Assembly: GCA_018055565.1 (NCBI GenBank)
Contig: JAGPHI010000032.1
Span: 1-7,817 of the forward strand
Reading direction: 5' to 3'
DNA length: 7,817 nucleotides
From: Oscillospiraceae bacterium
Lineage (GTDB): Bacteria > Bacillota > Clostridia > Oscillospirales > Ruminococcaceae
A program made the position numbers and the translations under genes. Below, piece after piece: positions 5,145 to 7,817 of the stretch. The notes beneath the pieces are model-generated. The model saw only the letters and a program-made list of their open reading frames with translations, did no database searches and was not told the origin of the DNA. The number at the start of each line of letters is the position of its first letter. Positions within the stretch are counted from its first letter, which is position 1.

Positions 5145-7817
5145 TTATTCGTCGCCCACGTCAATATTGTGCATCGGCTTTTTGTGGAAAACATCGTACA
5201 TAACAGGCACCACCACCAGCGTAAGCAGCGTAGCGTAAGACAGGCCGCCAATGGTAACCACGGCCATAGGCTGGCTCATTTCTGCGCCCATGCCAACGCC
5301 AAACGCCATTGTGGACATGGCCAAAATGGTGGTAAGCGCCGTCATCAATACGGGGCGCACGCGCGCGCGGCCTGTTTCTAAAATGGCTTCGTGCTTTTCC
5401 ATGCCGGAAAGGCGCAATTGATTGATATAATCCACGAACACGATGCCGTTATTTACCACAACACCCGCCAAAACCAAGAAGCCCAGCATGGAGATGATGG
5501 AAACCGGCTTGCCCGTAATCCACAGCGCCAGCAAGCCGCCCGTGAACGCAAGCGGAATGGTGAACATGACGATAAATGGCGAAAGCAAGCTTTGGAACTG
5601 CGCCACCATAATGAGATAAATAAACACGATGGCAAGCGCAATCATGGCAAACAAATCGCGCATGGCCGAATTGATGCTTTCGTTTTCGCCAAGCATCTCT
5701 ACGGTATAGCCCTCGGGCGGGGTGTAGTTTTTGAGCGCGGCTTGCAGCTCGCGGCCAACAAGGCCGATATTGTGCTGGGCATCTACCGTGGCCGTTACCG
5801 ACATGGTGCGCGCGCCGTTTTCGCGGTTAATCGCACGCACGCTTTCTGCTTCACTGATAGAGGCAATGTCGCCAAGACGCAATGTTTTTTCCTTGCCCTC
5901 TTTATCCTTTACGGTAAAGGTGTAATCGGCAAGATTTTCTTTTGTAACGGTGTTTGCGTTTGATTGAACCAGCACAACCGGATAATCCTTTGCGCCCATG
6001 CTTAACGTGGTGGCCGTGGTGTCGGTTTTTAGCGCGGAGGCAAGCTCGCTAAAAATTTGCGCCACGGTAAGGCCCTCTAGCATGGCCTTGTCTTTATTCA
6101 CTGTTACACGCAGCTCCGGCGTGCCAACAGGCGGCTGCGCCACTTCGTCGATGCCTTCGATACCCTGTAAAATATCGCGCAAATCCGCGCTGATGCGATT
6201 CATCTCATCCAAGTCGCGGCCTTTGATAACCAGCTGCACACCGCTGCCGCCTAGCGCAGACATGTTCATCATCGATTCTTCCACGCTGACCTTGCAGTTA
6301 TATGGCGCAAGCTTTTCTTTAATTTGGCTTGCTATCTCGGCATTTGTGGCTGTGCGTGTTTCTTTTAAAAGCACATAGGCGCTGATATTCATGCTGCCTG
6401 TGCTTGCACCGCCGCCGCCCATGCCCATTGCCATGCCGCCGCCTTCCATAGCGCCCACGGTGTCCACATCCGTTATCGTGGTAAGCTCCTGCATGGCTTT
6501 ATCGGTTAGCGCGTATGCATCGGCCCTTGTGGTGCCTTTGGGGATTTGCATGCTTACAGACATCTGCGGGCTTTCCATCTTGGGGATAAATTCAAGCCCC
6601 ATGCCAAAGGCCGTATAGATGCTGAATGCCAAAAGCAAAACCACACCGCCAAGCGTAATCACCTTATGGCGCAGCGCGCTTTTTAGCACCTTTTCGTAGC
6701 CGCGCACAAACGCCGCAAACCATTTGTGTTCCTTTTCTTTTGTGTTGCGCAAAAGCCCTGCGCCCATTGCAGGCACAAAGGTAAGCGCCACGATAAGGCT
6801 TGCCAAAAGCGAATACGCAATGGTAAGTCCCATGTCGGTAAACAGCTGGCGCGAAATGCCCTGTGTGAACACAATGGGTAAAAACACGCAAACCGTGGTG
6901 AGCGTGGATGCAAAAATCGCGCCTGCCACCTGCGTGGCGCCTTTTACGGCGGCCTTTGCCGCAGGCATGCCCTCGTTGCGCAGGCGGTAAATGTTTTCAA
7001 TTACAACAATGCTGTTATCCACCAGCATACCCACGCCAAGCGCAAGGCCGGAAAGCGAAATAATGTTTAGCGTAACATTGGAAAAATACATCAGCGTCAC
7101 GGCAACCAAAAGGCTGAGTGGAATACTGAGTGCCACAACGGCTGTGGGCTTTAAATCCTTTAAAAACAGCGCCAGCACCAGCACGGCCAAAAGGCCGCCG
7201 TAAATAAGATTGCTTAAAACGCTGGATATAATGATATCGATGTAATCGCCTTGATCCATCAGCGGCGTGATGTGTAAATCGGGGTTTTTGGTTTGCAAAT
7301 CCTCGATTACCTGCGCCACGCGGTTGGACACAGTGGCGGTAGAGGCGGTGCTTTGCTTTTGAAAGGTTAGCACAACGCCCTCGTTGCCGTTAATTTTGGC
7401 ATAGCTTTCGCCCGCGTTATCGGTGATGGCGATATCCGCAACGTCGCCGAGGCGCACGTCGCCCACGCCGTCGATATCCATGTTTAGCAAAAGCATATCG
7501 CGCACAGCGGCTTCGTCCTGTAGGGCATCGCCCACCTTAACAAGTGTTTTGTCGCCGCCTTCGGCAATATAGCCCGCCGGCATCGCAAAGTTTTGCGCTT
7601 TGAGAATATTGCCCAGCATATCCACGGTGATAATGCCCGACAAATCGGCTTTTTTATAAGCTTCGTCGCGGCTTTCGTTGAATTGCTTTTGGGCATCGTC
7701 CAGCTTTTCTTTGGCATCTGCAAGCTCTTTTTCGGTATTGGCCAATGTAATTTCGGCTTTGGTTAGCTCATTAACAGCCGTTAGCTTGCCTTTTTCCAGC
7801 TCTGTATAGCCTTTTGT
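5145..7817 (-). CDS. RND-family efflux permease (N-terminus beyond window)
   Basis: This is a proton-driven RND exporter of the AcrB/SwrC-like group in the cytoplasmic membrane. The substrate is unknown. The 890 visible residues run open to the window edge; full-length members are about 1,000-1,200, so TM1 and the first porter part are missing. Visible residues 1 to about 56 are a Lys/Glu/Ala coiled coil (for example ANTEKELADAKEKLDDAQK). The second porter subdomain follows, with NILKAQNFAMPAGYI. TM2-TM6 lie at about 195-350, including TM4 LGVGMLVDNSIVVIEN, where D267 matches the first of AcrB's paired aspartates and N268 replaces the second. TM7 is at about 384-404, then the second porter half with a Gly/Met-rich loop (455-475). 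The C-terminal membrane bundle has VVVNNGIVFVDY, where Asn replaces the TM10 lysine of AcrB. Such Asn variants are common in Gram-positive RND proteins. A frame starting with TTG at 7745 is internal, not the start. tetR follows after 21 nt. Confidence 0.93.
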   Translation of the reverse strand, partial: TKGYTELEKGKLTAVNELTKAEITLANTEKELADAKEKLDDAQKQFNESRDEAYKKADLSGIITVDMLGNILKAQNFAMPAGYIAEGGDKTLVKVGDALQDEAAVRDMLLLNMDIDGVGDVRLGDVADIAITDNAGESYAKINGNEGVVLTFQKQSTASTATVSNRVAQVIEDLQTKNPDLHITPLMDQGDYIDIIISSVLSNLIYGGLLAVLVLALFLKDLKPTAVVALSIPLSLLVAVTLMYFSNVTLNIISLSGLALGVGMLVDNSIVVIENIYRLRNEGMPAAKAAVKGATQVAGAIFASTLTTVCVFLPIVFTQGISRQLFTDMGLTIAYSLLASLIVALTFVPAMGAGLLRNTKEKEHKWFAAFVRGYEKVLKSALRHKVITLGGVVLLLAFSIYTAFGMGLEFIPKMESPQMSVSMQIPKGTTRADAYALTDKAMQELTTITDVDTVGAMEGGGMAMGMGGGGASTGSMNISAYVLLKETRTATNAEIASQIKEKLAPYNCKVSVEESMMNMSALGGSGVQLVIKGRDLDEMNRISADLRDILQGIEGIDEVAQPPVGTPELRVTVNKDKAMLEGLTVAQIFSELASALKTDTTATTLSMGAKDYPVVLVQSNANTVTKENLADYTFTVKDKEGKEKTLRLGDIASISEAESVRAINRENGARTMSVTATVDAQHNIGLVGRELQAALKNYTPPEGYTVEMLGENESINSAMRDLFAMIALAIVFIYLIMVAQFQSLLSPFIVMFTIPLAFTGGLLALWITGKPVSIISMLGFLVLAGVVVNNGIVFVDYINQLRLSGMEKHEAILETGRARVRPVLMTALTTILAMSTMAFGVGMGAEMSQPMAVVTIGGLSYATLLTLVVVPVMYDVFHKKPMHNIDVGDE

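Noticed and set aside
5025..5963. His/Arg-rich plus-strand frames opposite the RND gene and tetR
   Set aside because: They lie opposite clearly coding sequence with conserved RND and TetR motifs, and their composition is typical of antisense frames.

Overview
The window looks like chromosomal DNA of a Clostridia-type Bacillota of moderate GC content. The main evidence is the order SRP RNA gene, dnaX, ybaB, recR, which is a classic Firmicute arrangement. A-rich Shine-Dalgarno sequences of the AAAGGA/AGGAG type and a TTG start on dnaX fit this. The species cannot be named from the sequence. Every supported gene lies on the minus strand, so transcription runs from high to low coordinates. The plus-strand open frames are shadows of these genes.

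Right part (7817 to 4527): the C-terminal 890 residues of an RND-superfamily efflux permease enter from the right edge. They begin with a coiled-coil segment in the periplasm-type porter region. A TetR-family regulator follows 21 nt downstream, probably in the same transcript. A 257-nt gap (4270 to 4527) holds an 11-bp-arm inverted repeat and a likely promoter.

Middle (4270 to 3530): a 246-residue protein with no recognisable signal peptide. It joins a three-lobed ricin-type beta-trefoil lectin domain to a histone-H1-like Lys/Ala/Pro tail built from seven 7-residue repeats. It is the least conventional protein in the window. The next roughly 170 nt hold only hairpins and a palindrome.

Left part (3355 to 1): a strong sigma-70-type promoter drives an SRP RNA of about 200 nt. 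That RNA has a typical S domain but lacks the usual 5' Alu helices and carries a hairpin on its 3' side instead. A terminator-like end overlaps its 3' terminus. dnaX (clamp-loader tau/gamma subunit), ybaB (nucleoid-associated protein) and recR (recombination mediator) follow as a compact cluster. A second consensus promoter, just after recR, drives smpB, the tmRNA partner, whose C-terminus is cut off by the window edge.

In combination, the left part is housekeeping (protein targeting, replication, repair, ribosome rescue). The right part is accessory (efflux plus regulator, and a lectin/H1-like protein of unknown role). No CRISPR array, insertion sequence, tRNA or rRNA was seen.
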